15,000 nt of DNA from Actinidia chinensis. Lineage: Eukaryota; Streptophyta; Magnoliopsida; Ericales; Actinidiaceae. Both the position numbers and the translations under genes were made by a program. The stretch covers positions 14,610,146 to 14,625,145 of the forward strand of contig CM018909.1 in NCBI GenBank assembly GCA_009663005.1. The letters run 5' to 3'. Position 1 is the stretch's first letter; each line of letters begins with the position of its first letter. This document shows, one piece after another, positions 1 to 9,387 of this stretch. The notes beneath the pieces were generated by a model. It saw only the letters and a list, made by a program, of their open reading frames with translations, ran no database searches and was not told the origin of the DNA.

Positions 1-236
1 CATCTTTTCCTGCAAAAACCAGCTATCCCTTCTCTTTAAATCAAGTTTAAACGCTAAATTCCAGAACGTTGAAAACGACTTTTACCTGAAGTAAAAACTT
101 AGATTTGAAGTGGTCTACATCGCTGAATTTCTAGAAAAAATTTCCAGGTGTTTTTTTGACTCATCAATTATCCAAAAGCTTAAATTACCCTATTGCATGT
201 TCCATCGAAGCTTACATGGGGACAATGGCTGACGGA
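1..236. other. AT-rich intergenic DNA, nothing recognised
   Basis: No open frame of interest, repeat or RNA gene is visible. The composition is ordinary AT-rich plant intergenic sequence. Confidence 0.6.
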
Positions 237-660
237 CAAGAGGGGCGGGTAGGGTAACGGCCCTCCTAAAATGGCAAAAATCTCATTAATACTAGTAAGG
301 CTCCTAACTTTAAAAAGGTGGCCTCCCAATCTTTTATTCCATTGATTTTATATTTATACACAAGCACCATACATGTTTGTTAATAAAATATTCAACACCT
401 TTTGGATGAGATTGGAAAAAGTAGCCAGAAAATTAAAAATGGCCCACCTGTATTTGAATGGTAACAACAACACTCAACCAAGTACCAACAAATCACCTTT
501 TAAAATAGTTTTATAATATTAGGGGCCCACATCTCTTGAATTGTTGTACTAGATACATAATAAAACACTTTTGAATGGAAGGAGAAACCCAAAAGTTAGC
601 CTCTTCCTTTGAAATCGCATAGCTCGGCCTCCTCTAAGTAAGATTTCTGCGTCCGCCACT
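237..660 (-). mobile_element. Probable remnant of a non-autonomous hAT-like element
   Basis: On the minus strand the right end reads AGTGGCGGACGCAGAAATC, close to the start AGTGGCGGAGCCAGRAAT seen at many plant non-autonomous hAT-like repeats. The left end (AGAGGGGCGGGTAGGG, from 239) also resembles such a terminus. Inside are the GGCCCTCC / GGCCTCC type stretches common in these repeats (265-275, 317-327, 627-634). No convincing target-site duplication was found, and the two ends match each other only weakly, so class and borders are tentative. There is no coding capacity. Confidence 0.3.
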
Positions 661-887
661 ATATGGGAAGATGCAATCATTCTAGCGTGATGCAAATGGG
701 AAAACAAATATAGATAGGGAAGCTTCAATCCAAAAATTTCTGATAACCAGTTGTGTAGCCATAAATTTCATTTAATCGTGTCATCTAACAAGTCATCGTC
801 AATATCATTATTCCAGAACTTATGTAGATAACCTAGGTGCTTTCATGGGGATGTGTAAAAATAAAATAAATTAAATAAATAATTTTT
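661..887. other. AT-rich intergenic DNA
   Basis: Nothing is recognised apart from an A/T run at about 857-889. That run contains AAATAATTTTT (877-887), which recurs right after the poly(A) at 1968-1978 and may be a target-site duplication. Confidence 0.5.
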
Positions 888-1970
888 TTGTTTATAATCA
901 TTCCTCAATTTTTTCCTCTACAAAGTAAATCTCCATCCAACCACCAAGAAATGGTACATACCTTCTTCCTGTCGCGTTGTGGGGGTGGGGAGGGGAGGGG
1001 ACAAAGTAACCTGTGAGGGCGGGGTGGTTGGTGCCGCACCAACGGTCGATTCAAGAAAGGTTCTCAGTTTGAAACCGGAAAACTCAACTTGGACTCCAGA
1101 TTTTCACATAGTCCCTCACAAACACAGCTTGTATATCATCAAAACGCCTCCACTCAGCATTGTTTACAATCATCCGAGAACAGGCTGGGGACCACTGCAG
1201 AGCAGCAATAAAATGCTGTGTGTCGACATCGAGTAGTTATGTCACCGGTCGCGAATTTGAGTGGTCGAAGAACCATAGCGCCTCACTATGAGCGCATCCT
1301 CACCAAAGGACCTCAAGACCCCCCTTGCATGCAAAGGAAAAAGAAGAAGAAAAGTCCACATATTGGCACTGACGTGTCTTGTACATACCCGAACACCGCT
1401 GGGCGCGTGTTCCATGACATTGAAAAAGACACCTGTTTACGGACCGACCATACAATGATTCCCACAATGCTATGGCTTCTTTGTGGTTGGTGCAGTTGTC
1501 GATGCCTTGCTTGGCTTTCGGCACTAATGCAATTGAACAGGTTTGGTTAAGAGGTCACCCCTGCAGAGGCCGAGGGCGTGAGGGTGCTTAGAGTCTAAGG
1601 GAGGTCAGCGGGAAAAGCCACCACTGGCCGTGACGTTTTTCATCCAGGGCCCAGAAGAGGACGTTGCGGGGGGGGCTTCAAGGATGTGCTGTTGGCGGTG
1701 AAAATTCGAATTGGTTGAGGCAGTTTTTGAGAGCTGTAGTCAGGGAGGATTGTGATTATACAGACACCAGAATAAATACAATTGAAGTACCCATTCGTAA
1801 ACGATTCCTTAGGACAAAGGATGTAGTTTTTTTTGGGGGGTTTGTTCTTTCTCCTTTGTAATGAATTCTTATGGTCCATTAGTTGTTAGTACATTGTATA
1901 AACTTCAATTCCGCTCTAGCAGTGGGGGAATAAATGTCAAATAAAAAGCATTGAAAATAAAAAAAAAAAA
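888..1970 (+). pseudogene. Unidentified GC-richer segment ending in poly(A); candidate retrocopied transcript
   Basis: This block is clearly richer in GC than its surroundings. It ends with AATAAA at 1930-1935, a second AATAAA at 1941-1946 and an A run at about 1959-1970, the order expected at a polyadenylated 3' end. AAATAATTTTT occurs at 877-887 and again at 1968-1978, as a LINE-mediated target duplication would, but AT-rich 11-mers can recur by chance. Short open frames exist (979-1236, 1218-1550, 1664-1861), but none resembles a protein I know and they do not form one frame. The 3' part from about 1530 reads like an untranslated region. It could equally be a non-coding transcript or a transposon fragment. 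Confidence 0.3.
981..1000 (+). other. G-quadruplex-type motif
   Basis: Four consecutive runs of at least four G separated by single bases (G5-T-G4-A-G4-A-G4) match the strictest quadruplex pattern. It lies near the left end of the GC-richer block. A role in transcription is inference only. Confidence 0.6.
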
Positions 1971-2440
1971 TAATTTTTAAAAGTAAGTCCCCCAACACGT
2001 TTTTCTATGTCAATTGGCGTGTTCTCCTCAAAATATCAAGAAGCCAGCTTCTGAGCAGTGCCCCTCGAAGGACGTCCTTGCATTTCCCTTGTAGATAACA
2101 TCCTAAAACAGATAGTTTGATAGAGATGGAGAGTGGATCAAGAGAAATCAATAGGTGAAAATGCATCCATTTCCCGTGGTTTGGATCCAAATTCTAATTC
2201 CTCATGAATTCAACATTCTTACTAAATGAAAACACGACATAACTCCAAAAAACCATCAACAACTTCACCAAATCAACAACAGTCTATGTGCACTCTAATT
2301 TGAAAATCATAAAATCAAGAATATCAAGAATGCACTAGAAGATTCAATAAAAGCACAATCCCAAAAAGTTTCAGATCTTCTATTTTCGTTTTCCATCATA
2401 CATCAAGTTAAAAAAAAAAAAACCACCCCAATTAACCGAC
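1971..2440. other. Non-coding DNA, nothing recognised
   Basis: A 61-residue open frame on the minus strand (2005-2190) has no recognisable motif. From about 2220 the sequence becomes A-rich and G-poor on the plus strand. Confidence 0.5.
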
Positions 2441-2944
2441 CAGTTAAATTTCACTCTGACACTACAAATATAAAACAGTACAAAACACTAAAATTGTACA
2501 TAACAAACAATAAACAAAAACAGTTAAATTTCACTTTGACACTATAAATATCAAATAGTTCAATTTCACTCTAAAACTGCAAATAACAAACAATAAAAAA
2601 AAATATAGGTAAAATTCACTCTGACACTGTCAAACGAATATCAAACAACTCAAAAATAACATATAAATCGTTAACAACATCCTAAACAATTTCAAAACCA
2701 TACTCCAAGTCTAATCGAATATGTTTCACCAAACATCAACAAAACTAACACAAAAATAATGCACGTGTTTCCCGCACAAACATTTATAATTACTAAAAAA
2801 AACATAGTTCAAACTGAAACAGATCAATTTCACTCTAAAACAGTTCAAACTCAAACAATTCAATTTCATTCTAAGACTGTAAACGATTAACCAATCCATA
2901 AACAATAATCGTACTCAAACTATCAAATTTAACTATAAAACGAT
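2441..2944 (+). repeat. Degenerate ~80-bp tandem repeat in A-rich, G-poor DNA
   Basis: CAGTTAAATTTCACTCTGAC starts at 2441 and recurs with one change at 2521, exactly 80 bp later. A shorter form (GTAAAATTCACTCTGACACTG) starts at about 2609. Each unit also contains a second motif, AATAACAAACAATAAA or close, around 2499 and 2582. Further diverged half-copies (CAATTTCACTCTAAAACTG type) start near 2561, 2825, 2861 and 2924. The array has no coding potential and no TIR or LTR was seen around it. It may be an old satellite seed or the inner part of a non-autonomous transposon. Confidence 0.5.
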
Positions 2945-4558
2945 AGACAATTAAACAAAATAGTCATTAGACCATAATCTAAACTCCGAACGACATCCAA
3001 CTAACTTCGAATCCATAATCCAACTCAACTACCAAAACAAGCTACAACATGCAGCAACAACAACAAAAAAAAAAGACAATAACAAGTTACAAACAAATCT
3101 CATACCAGATTCAAAATAAAAAAGAATAAAATGATAAATCATATACAAATTATAACCAAAACTTACAAAAACTCAAGGAAATTATACCAGATCAGTCGAA
3201 AACTCCTACAATCATAGGCGAAATCTCATAACAGGATTGTCGCACCACTTCTCAGATCACTTCAGAACAACACAAATTCAAATATCGAACAAAAAATAGT
3301 ATAAAAAATCAATATATATATCTATCTATCTAACAAGGGCAAAACTGTCCTAAAAAAAACTCTAAAATTAAAATAGCGGACCTTAACCCAAAAATCGTTT
3401 AAGTTCATGGACTTCAAAATTTCGTAAATCAGTAACTGGATTGATTGTTAGTTCAAGCCCAACAAATATACTCTAGCCCATTTTTTTTTTCCAATCAATT
3501 TGTTTGGCACAATAGTTGTTTTTATTTCTGCTTATGAGCAAAAACAAAATTCCCCTACACTCCCAAAACATTACTTTATTTAGAAGCTTTATTTCTTTTC
3601 AAATTAAAGCGTTTTAAATTAGTTTTACATTTTTACCCTATTTGACGACACAAATACCCCTAAAGACTTTTTCCAACACAAATGAAGTTTGGTCTCAGAC
3701 AGGAATGGTCCAGACAATAAATTAGTCGAAGTTTATACCATTTCCATATTTTCAAGCCCCCCAAATTACTACTAGCTGCATCTTGTACCAAGTCAACCTA
3801 AGGGTTTAGGAAATGCATTTAGATAAATGGGTAAATCATGTCAATGATCCTAAAGTATTCAGCTCATATCACTTTAGTTCTCATATACTAATTTTTTTAA
3901 TTTTGTCCCTATTATATATAATTTTAGTTATATATGGTCCTTTCTAGTACGTCATGTTTGTGGTCTATGTTTTTTTTTATTATAAAAGGTCTTAATTTTT
4001 TTTGTCTTTGAATTTGTAGTAAAATCCCAACTCAAGCCATTGCAAATGTGTTCTTCTATAAAGTGTTAGCTATGAAACAAATAAACTTTCTCTTATCAAG
4101 ATCCATCAACCAATATCAAAGACTAGAAACTTAAAAGACTTTTTTTTTATAATAAAAAAACCTTAGAAGAAAGATTTCTAATTAAAAGGGACTACATAAA
4201 ATCCACTTAGAACATTGTAGGAACGAAATCTGGAAAAAAAAAAAAGAATACACAATTGTACCTAATTTGACCTAAGGTATAAATACTTTAGTACCATTGT
4301 CATGTAATTAAACCTAGATATAGTATGACACCATCTGCCTAGGAAAAGATTCTTTCTTTGATACAAGAATGTTTGTTCATGATGGAACAAGTAAAACCTA
4401 TAATATGAAATCCTCTCCAAAAAATAAAAATAAAAATAAAAAATATCGCGTCCCTTTAATTGAATCCAATCCTCATTATTAGCAGGTTGGATTTACGAAA
4501 AACGCTAGGGATTGATCTGGACTTGTAATATTCTAGAGATTGCTCTGAACTTGTAACC
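2945..4558. other. AT-rich non-coding DNA
   Basis: No gene is visible. The A-rich, G-poor bias continues to about 3340. Simple repeats include alternating TA followed by three TATC units (about 3312-3330) and an (A4-5T)n run at about 4419-4443. The stretch next to 4559 would be the 3' flank of the kinase pseudogene, and no recognisable 3' UTR signal can be assigned. Confidence 0.5.
4419..4443 (+). repeat. (AAAAAT)n-type microsatellite
   Basis: Short A runs separated by single T residues form a simple repeat of about 25 bp. It has no other content. Confidence 0.7.
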
Positions 4559-4559
4559 C

Positions 4560-4832
4560 TAGAAGAAAAACTTTTCTGGTAGGGCTGGGTTTGCCCTCAA
4601 CGCTAATTTTGGCATAAGAAAATCAGGTTTTGGTGCATGGGAGACTCCTGCTGAAGCTATTGAGCAAAAAGCACTGAAGCCATTGTCCCCGGTCTCCTGA
4701 CCTAACATTTTTCTTGTACACATAACAACCCAATGTGAAAGGTGCACCTCATCTTCCACTCTCTGAACCGCCCCCTTAGTGGTTTTGGTCTATGAGCCTT
4801 GAAGCTTTGCCTTGTCTCCATTTTTTCCATGT
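4560..4832 (-). pseudogene. Kinase pseudogene: C-terminal exon
   Basis: The minus strand encodes TWKKWRQGKASRLIDQN, matching the AWKxWREGxAxxLIDPTL stretch of CRK-type kinases. A frame change leads to PLRGRFREWKMRCTFHIGLLCVQE (subdomain XI). A further change gives RPGTMAS and the AGVSHAPKPDFLM tail, matching the family's RPTMAS-VVLMLNS-LPxPxxPxF end. Stops and at least two frameshifts are present. The splice acceptor expected just above 4832 is not recognisable, because the purine-rich (minus strand) tract begins there. The exact 3' end is uncertain: the open tail stops at 4559. Confidence 0.85.
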
Positions 4833-4849
4833 TCCCCTCTTTTTTCCTA

Positions 4850-5176
4850 CCCCCCCCCCCCCCTCCCCCCCCCCTCCCCCCCCCTTTCCCCCCCCACCCC
4901 CTTCCCCCTTTTTCCTTTTCCCCCCCTCCCCTCCCCCCCCCCCTTTCCTTTTTTTCATCTTTTCCCCCTCTACCTCCTCTCCCCACCCCCCCCCCCTCTT
5001 CCTTCCGTCCCTTCCTCCTCCTTTCCTTTGTCTTTCCCTTTCTCTTCCCCTCTCCCCCCTTCTTTTTTCCCTTCTTCTCCCCTTTTCTCCTCTTTTTTTT
5101 TCTCTCTTTTTTTCCTTTTCCCTTTCTTTTTCCCCTTTTCCCCCCCTTCTCTCTCCCTCCCCTCTCCCCCCCTTTT
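4850..5176 (+). repeat. Pyrimidine-only tract (~330 bp)
   Basis: Nearly every base is C or T on the plus strand. Only about six purines interrupt 4850-5176, and 5031-5176 has none. The left part is C-homopolymer-rich, the right part mixed CT. Open frames here encode only proline/serine/leucine or glycine/arginine repeats and are not genes. The tract lies in the last intron of the kinase pseudogene and touches its last exon. On that gene's coding strand it is purine-rich, the opposite of the polypyrimidine tract a splice acceptor needs. Confidence 0.9.
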
Positions 5177-5915
5177 CGCCTGTAAGTCTTTTTGGAGTTG
5201 TTAATGGCACATAAAAAAAAGTAGAAAGAGCACAGATTTTAAAATAGAAAAAGTAAAGCTGCAAAGCTGTAGGCAAAACACTTACGAATATATGTAGAAA
5301 ATAACGTAAAACCCAAAAGCTTGTCGTGGGGCCTCAAAACAGACACACCCCACCCTTCTATGGGTCTTCAATAGAAGGTCTTAAAATTTGATTTCTTATA
5401 TCTACTAGTAAAAACCATATACATGTTAACTTTGCTACTCCATTCAAAAGCTTGGCAACCAGTTCACTCATTCTAAGTTTGAACTCTCAACCCAAGACCC
5501 CATATATAGTCAATTATCCACTCAATTTGTTGCTCCTTATTACCAACAATTTTTTGATTTTTCGTGTATAAAAAGTTGTCTTAGATTTGCAATTACCTTC
5601 AGTTTCTGTTTACCAACTTAAAATAAATAATTTTTAGAAAGCTCCATTCGATGATTTCAACTTATTCTTTTGAATAATTAATTTTAACCTAATTAGTAAA
5701 ACAAACACAAGGTGAACACCTTCATAGTATTATGTGCCATTTTTTGTTACCCAGTCATCTATGTGTGTGCAAATGATTCAATAAACATAAAAATTGTAAA
5801 GAATAGTGAAAAGCTTGTGAAAAGAAATATATCCTGCTATTTTTTTTATAGCATAATATTCAAATATTTAATGATATGGCAAGAAAGAAGGCATTTGAGA
5901 CTTGTGCATACTCAC
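5177..5915. other. Remainder of last pseudogene intron
   Basis: AT-rich sequence with no recognised element. The 88-residue plus-strand frame near 5712-5978 runs into the antisense of the APE exon and has no motif of its own. Confidence 0.5.
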
Positions 5916-6051
5916 ATAGCTTATAAGATGCTTTCCATTGCCATTGTTCTTCCTACCACTCACAATCTCAAGGACTAAAACACCAAAACTGAAAACATCT
6001 GTCTTCACAAAGAATTACCCATATTATGCATACTCAGGGGGCATGTAGCCT
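5916..6051 (-). pseudogene. Kinase pseudogene: APE / subdomain IX exon
   Basis: The 136-bp remnant runs from an ATGCAG acceptor at 6052 to a perfect donor TAT|GTGAGT at 5916/5915. It encodes GYMPPEYA, then stop-Y-G-stop where M-Y-G-Q is expected, then FFVKTDVFSFGVLVLEIVSG and RKNNGNGKHLISY. Only two in-frame stops break it, so it is the best preserved exon. The family exon is usually 151 bp, so this one lacks five codons in frame, between EIVSG and LISY. The splice position after LISY and before A/T-W matches relatives exactly. Confidence 0.9.
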
Positions 6052-6127
6052 CTGCATGACATCAACAATCCAACTTCTCATGAAATGAGCAGCAAGACAT
6101 ATAATTTGTAATTGATGTGAAAAGGTT

Positions 6128-6731
6128 AATTTACAATAAACCCCTCCGAATTATGACCATTTCCCAATTTGCCTTCATGTTTAAACTCGGACAGTTAACC
6201 CCTTTAGTATGTGTCAAAAATGATATTAATATCAAATTAGCTTTTCACCCTTTAACTCTTTAAATACTATTAACTCCTCTCCTCAATCCTACCAATTTCT
6301 TTATCTTCTTTCTCAACAAACACACCTCTCCCACCCACCCATCTCACCATCCATGACCACCAACTCTCTTCACCAAAACTCACAACCCCCCCCCCCCAAT
6401 ACCTCGCACCATCCAACAATGCATGACCACTAAGCTCTCTCTCTCTCCACCATCCACCCTCATTGGCAGTGCCTAGGGATTAATGTTGTTGGTGCTGCAG
6501 GTGGAGAGTTACTCAGGAATTGAGGCGGTGAGGGAAGAGACAGGGGTACGGGATATGGCCTGTGCAAAGGGGGGGGGGGAAAGACATTTATATCAAACCC
6601 ACTAATTGAGAGGGCTGACAAAAGGTATTTAGTGCAAAAACTCAAGTTAAGTTAAATGAATAAATATCAAGTTTCAATATTAGGAGGCAACTCAAAAACC
6701 GGTCACGGGCTAAAGGGTTTATTTTAAATTA
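6128..6731. mobile_element. Non-autonomous TIR transposon (MITE-like), 604 bp
   Basis: TAATTTACAATAAACCC at 6128-6144 is the inverse of GGGTTTATTTTAAATTA at 6715-6731, with one mismatch in 17. Taking the outer TA pair as the target duplication leaves 15-bp inverted ends with one mismatch. Inside there is no transposase. There are C runs at about 6387-6397, CT repeats near 6437 and a G run near 6570. The element lies in the pseudogene intron 6052-6760. Removing it leaves about 105 bp, a normal length for that intron. TA duplication suggests Tc1/mariner, but the ends do not match Stowaway, and Mutator-like repeats with similar sequence also exist. Confidence 0.6.
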
Positions 6732-6760
6732 CGCTATAAAAAACGATATAGTGTGCTTAC

Positions 6761-7006
6761 ATAGTTCCTCCAATGTTTTTTGTATTGCCTCGACTTTGAA
6801 TCACCAAGAAACAAGCCGCGCCAAGCCAAAAATCTGCAATTTTGGGGGGTTCATCTCAGATCTAACAGAACGTACCCGCCTTGAGATCATGGGGATGATT
6901 CTGAGATGAGAATCTTGGTGAGCGATAAAAACAATCCCTCAACAATACCTATTATGATTGTATAGCGACTTCCCATATAAAAGCATCCTCTTGATGGGAT
7001 GTGTAT
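6761..7006 (-). pseudogene. Kinase pseudogene: catalytic and activation loop exon
   Basis: The 246-bp remnant (the family exon is about 238 bp) runs from a GAATAG acceptor at 7007 to a donor TAT|GTAAGC at 6761/6760. PIKRML is readable near the start. After frame changes come YTIIIGIVEGL, DSHLRII, HDLKAG where HRDLKA is expected, EMNPPK, IADF and LARLV. The catalytic HRD has lost its Arg, and DFG reads DFW in one frame. Stops and multiple frameshifts are present. The order and spacing of these fragments are those of subdomains VI to VII. Confidence 0.85.
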
Positions 7007-7573
7007 CTATTCAAACAAACTAATAAGTAATAATGTAATGACAATTATATTAGTTATGCCCCTTGGAATTAATTAAGAACTTATATTAGATTATTTTTAT
7101 TTTTAGTAAACTGTTTTTTTGTATCTTTGGGTTATTTTTTTAGTCCTTTGTAGAGGAGTCGGAAAGTAATGTTTTTTTACATGACACTAAAGTCTAAATT
7201 AACGCACATAGATTTTTCCTAAATTTTGTACATATATATGATATGTTTGCTATGAGGACTGGGTTTGTGAATTACGGTCAAATATATGTACGAGCCACAA
7301 GGCACATTGGTCAAGGTTTTATCATTACCTTATCCCATGCGAATCGTTTGCCTATATTCAATACTCTTGAGGAAAAATCCATTGTGATTAATTTGGATTA
7401 AAAAATAAATAACAAATAATTTTTCGATTCTTCCACGATAGCCGAAATGAAAAAAAAATTATAAAAATTTGTCTAAAAAAAAAAAAAATAAAAATAAATG
7501 CAATTTAACTCAATACTGCTGCCTTATGTCTGTCTAGCATATATAATACTAGGCAATTGCATAAGTGTCATAC
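7007..7573. other. Pseudogene intron between the lysine and HRD exons
   Basis: AT-rich DNA with an A-rich run at about 7475-7497. No TIR, LTR or coding signal is seen. Confidence 0.5.
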
Positions 7574-7775
7574 CAAAAATGAATGATCAAGACTTGAGTT
7601 GGCACAAACTCGTAGGACAAGAAGCCTTCTTTCTTCAAACAAAGCCAAGGCAACCTAACAGATTTTTGTGTTGGAGCCTTGCCAATAACACAATCTCATT
7701 CTTGAATTCTACTTGACTTGTTTAGGCACCCTAGCAAGTCGCTTAGCAGCAATTTCTTGCCCATTTGAGCTGACC
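7574..7775 (-). pseudogene. Kinase pseudogene: ATP-site lysine and helix C exon
   Basis: The 202-bp remnant (the family exon is about 211 bp) runs from a TTTTAACAG acceptor at 7776 to a donor G|GTATGA at 7574/7573. It encodes NGQEIAAKRLAR, keeping the ATP-binding Lys, then VEFKNEIVLLARLQHKNL, keeping the helix C Glu. Beyond that it can be followed only by changing frame, as LEERRLLV and NSSLDH. At least three one-base losses are needed to relate it to intact relatives. The exon ends with the G of a split Asp codon, completed by AT at the start of the next exon, which is the family's normal phase. Confidence 0.88.
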
Positions 7776-8085
7776 CTGTTAAAACGTAGAATGTGAGTAT
7801 TTATTTGCATTTTCACCTAAGTTTTATTTTTGAAACCCCTTACTTAATTATAGCAGTGAACCTTTTGTACTTTAGATCACGAGTCAATGTGGCCATTTCG
7901 TCCAGCTTTTAGTCAATTAAGGCCACACAAGCCTTTCCATGAACTGCATGACCTCTTTCCATACTTAATTGAATAACACATGGACAGAATGGTCACATTG
8001 GTACTTGAGCTAAAGTACAAGGGTGCAAAAGTGTCATTTACCTCCACTTTTGGGCTAGCAGAAGAAACCAGGAGTGTTTTATTAC

Positions 8086-8218
8086 CTTGTCACGAACCCA
8101 AATCACCACCTCCCAAGCTTATTACCATTGGAAAAGTCATTGTTGCAGATCTTTATAACCCATGGCAAAGTAAAATATCGACAAAAATCAATCGCTTTGA
8201 GATGAGTTCAATCCTCAC
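8086..8218 (-). pseudogene. Kinase pseudogene: glycine-loop exon
   Basis: The 133-bp exon remnant runs from an AAG acceptor (8221-8219) to a donor CAAG|GTAAT at 8086/8085. It encodes NDFSNGNKLG, the typical entry to the glycine-rich loop of this kinase group, then GRW-stop-FGFV where GxGGFGxV is expected. A TGA near the start and the TGA in the loop are in-frame stops. One base is missing from the VYK codons at the end. Length and splice position fit the CRK family exon. Confidence 0.8.
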
Positions 8219-8469
8219 CTTGACATAAAGAAATAAGTTAAAATAGAGAATTTTTAACAGCAAATGGTTAGGCTTATTTGCGCGGTATTTGTTAGGGAGT
8301 AATCACCATGTATGATGTGCAACCCATATTATTATTGGTTTTTACATATATTTGGATTATAGTTGTGGAATGTGAAACCCACTACGAGTCCAATATGTAT
8401 AGGGTTTAATAATCCATAAAGAATCCACTAGAAATTTTACGTGTTGGGAGTGTTCCCCAAGGGGAAAAT

Positions 8470-8911
8470 TGTTGAGTCCAGCCCACTTAGATAAGTCCAA
8501 GTTCAGTAGTTGGAGTTCATATGGAGTGTCCATGTGCGGGGAAACTCTTGAGTTATCTAGAACTCTTGAGAGTCTTTGTCTTTTTGTTTTCCTAGTTAGA
8601 TAGGCTAATGATTAGATATTATGTTAGGAGTCACCCACCTCTTACTTGGTCTATACAAGGGATGGAGGGTGCTTAGAGTGCTACGTGAGTGTGTTGTGCG
8701 GTGAGAGCAATTGCTGTGAGTGAGATTGAGAGGAAAAGACAGAAAGAGATTGTGAGAGAGGGTGTGAGTTGAGCATCAAGATCTCGTTGTAATACATTCG
8801 TTCGATAGTGGATTGTTGATTTCTCTCAGTGACGTAGCTATCGTTGGCCGAAACACGTAAAATTTTTATTTTCTTGTTGTGTTGTGATTGGTAATTAGTT
8901 TGAGCACAACA
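8470..8911 (+). repeat. Left LTR of the Copia element
   Basis: The 442-bp LTR starts TGTTGAGTCCAGCCC and ends GAGCACAACA. It shares long blocks with the right LTR, for example TTGGAGTTCATATGGAG and GGTAATTAGTTTGAGCACAA. A TATA-like CTATACAAGG lies at 8651-8660. The U5 part (8831-8867) contains GGCCGAAACACGTAAA, a motif that recurs on the minus strand at the right edge of the window. By eye, identity to the right LTR is only about three quarters. Confidence 0.85.
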
Positions 8912-8913
8912 AT

Positions 8914-8925
8914 TGGTATCAGAGC
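8914..8925 (+). other. Primer binding site (tRNA-iMet type)
   Basis: TGGTATCAGAGC, the standard plant retrotransposon site complementary to the 3' end of initiator tRNA-Met, begins three bases after the left LTR. It is intact despite the decayed interior. Confidence 0.92.
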
Positions 8926-9060
8926 CTAGGTGGAGGGCGATTCTGAGCCCAGTTCAAAATTCAGGTTCCGGAAAAGTGCTCAAAATATTAATTTTTGATT
9001 ACACAAGGTTGTTCTTCCGTCGAACGAAACTCCGCATGAAACCGTGTCGGAAACGGAGTC

Positions 9061-9330
9061 CGAACGCGCCCTCTCATGCCACCTGAACATCGGCGAGTGA
9101 GATCAGTCTCAGCCACGCGCCTAGGGAGGTCCCACGCGCTACCATGCGCACGGGGGAGTACCCGCCCGCACGCGCCCGGAGGGAACTCACGCGCGTCCAC
9201 GCGCCGAGAAGAGACAGCACGCGCTGTCACACGCAAAATGATTGGTACACGCACCCGCGACGCGCTTCACGCGCGGAGGAGGAAGGGACGCACCAACACG
9301 CGCCACGCGCGCGTCCAGTCAGCGCTGACT
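9061..9330 (+). repeat. GC-rich leader block with nine CACGCGC motifs
   Basis: CACGCGC occurs at 9114, 9133, 9169, 9188, 9198, 9218, 9268, 9297 and 9304. Spacing is irregular, so this is not a simple tandem repeat. The block is very rich in CpG in an otherwise AT-rich window. Open frames on both strands (9076-9363, 8988-9254) come from this composition and show no domain. It lies in the 5' leader between the primer site and gag. Confidence 0.75.
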
Positions 9331-9387
9331 AAGATGCCACGTCGGCATTTACCGTTGACGTGACTTTGACCGAAGTTAAATACACTT

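Noticed and set aside
979..1550. Two overlapping plus-strand frames of 85 and 110 residues
   Set aside because: No recognisable domain. The frames overlap in different phases, and composition changes alone can keep them open.
2005..2190. 61-residue minus-strand frame
   Set aside because: No motif, no splice context and no similarity that I recognise.
2441..2944. CRISPR-like array
   Set aside because: Repeat copies are diverged, spacers are not uniform, and the genome is a plant.
4776..5276. Long frames on both strands over 4776-5276 encoding Pro/Ser-rich or Gly/Arg/Lys-rich proteins
   Set aside because: They are translations of the pyrimidine tract. All plus-strand frames stay open simply because C/T-only DNA cannot contain stop codons. 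Only the 4776-4832 end is meaningful, as part of the last kinase exon.
5712..5978. 88-residue plus-strand frame with a hydrophobic start
   Set aside because: Its second half is antisense to the APE-motif kinase exon, and the first half is AT-rich chance sequence.
7498..8228. Two plus-strand frames of 72 and 82 residues (7498-7716, 7980-8228)
   Set aside because: Both are mostly antisense shadows of the kinase exons at 7574-7775 and 8086-8218.
8988..9363. Arg/Ala-rich open frames on both strands
   Set aside because: They arise from the CpG-rich CACGCGC block in the retrotransposon leader and contain no domain.
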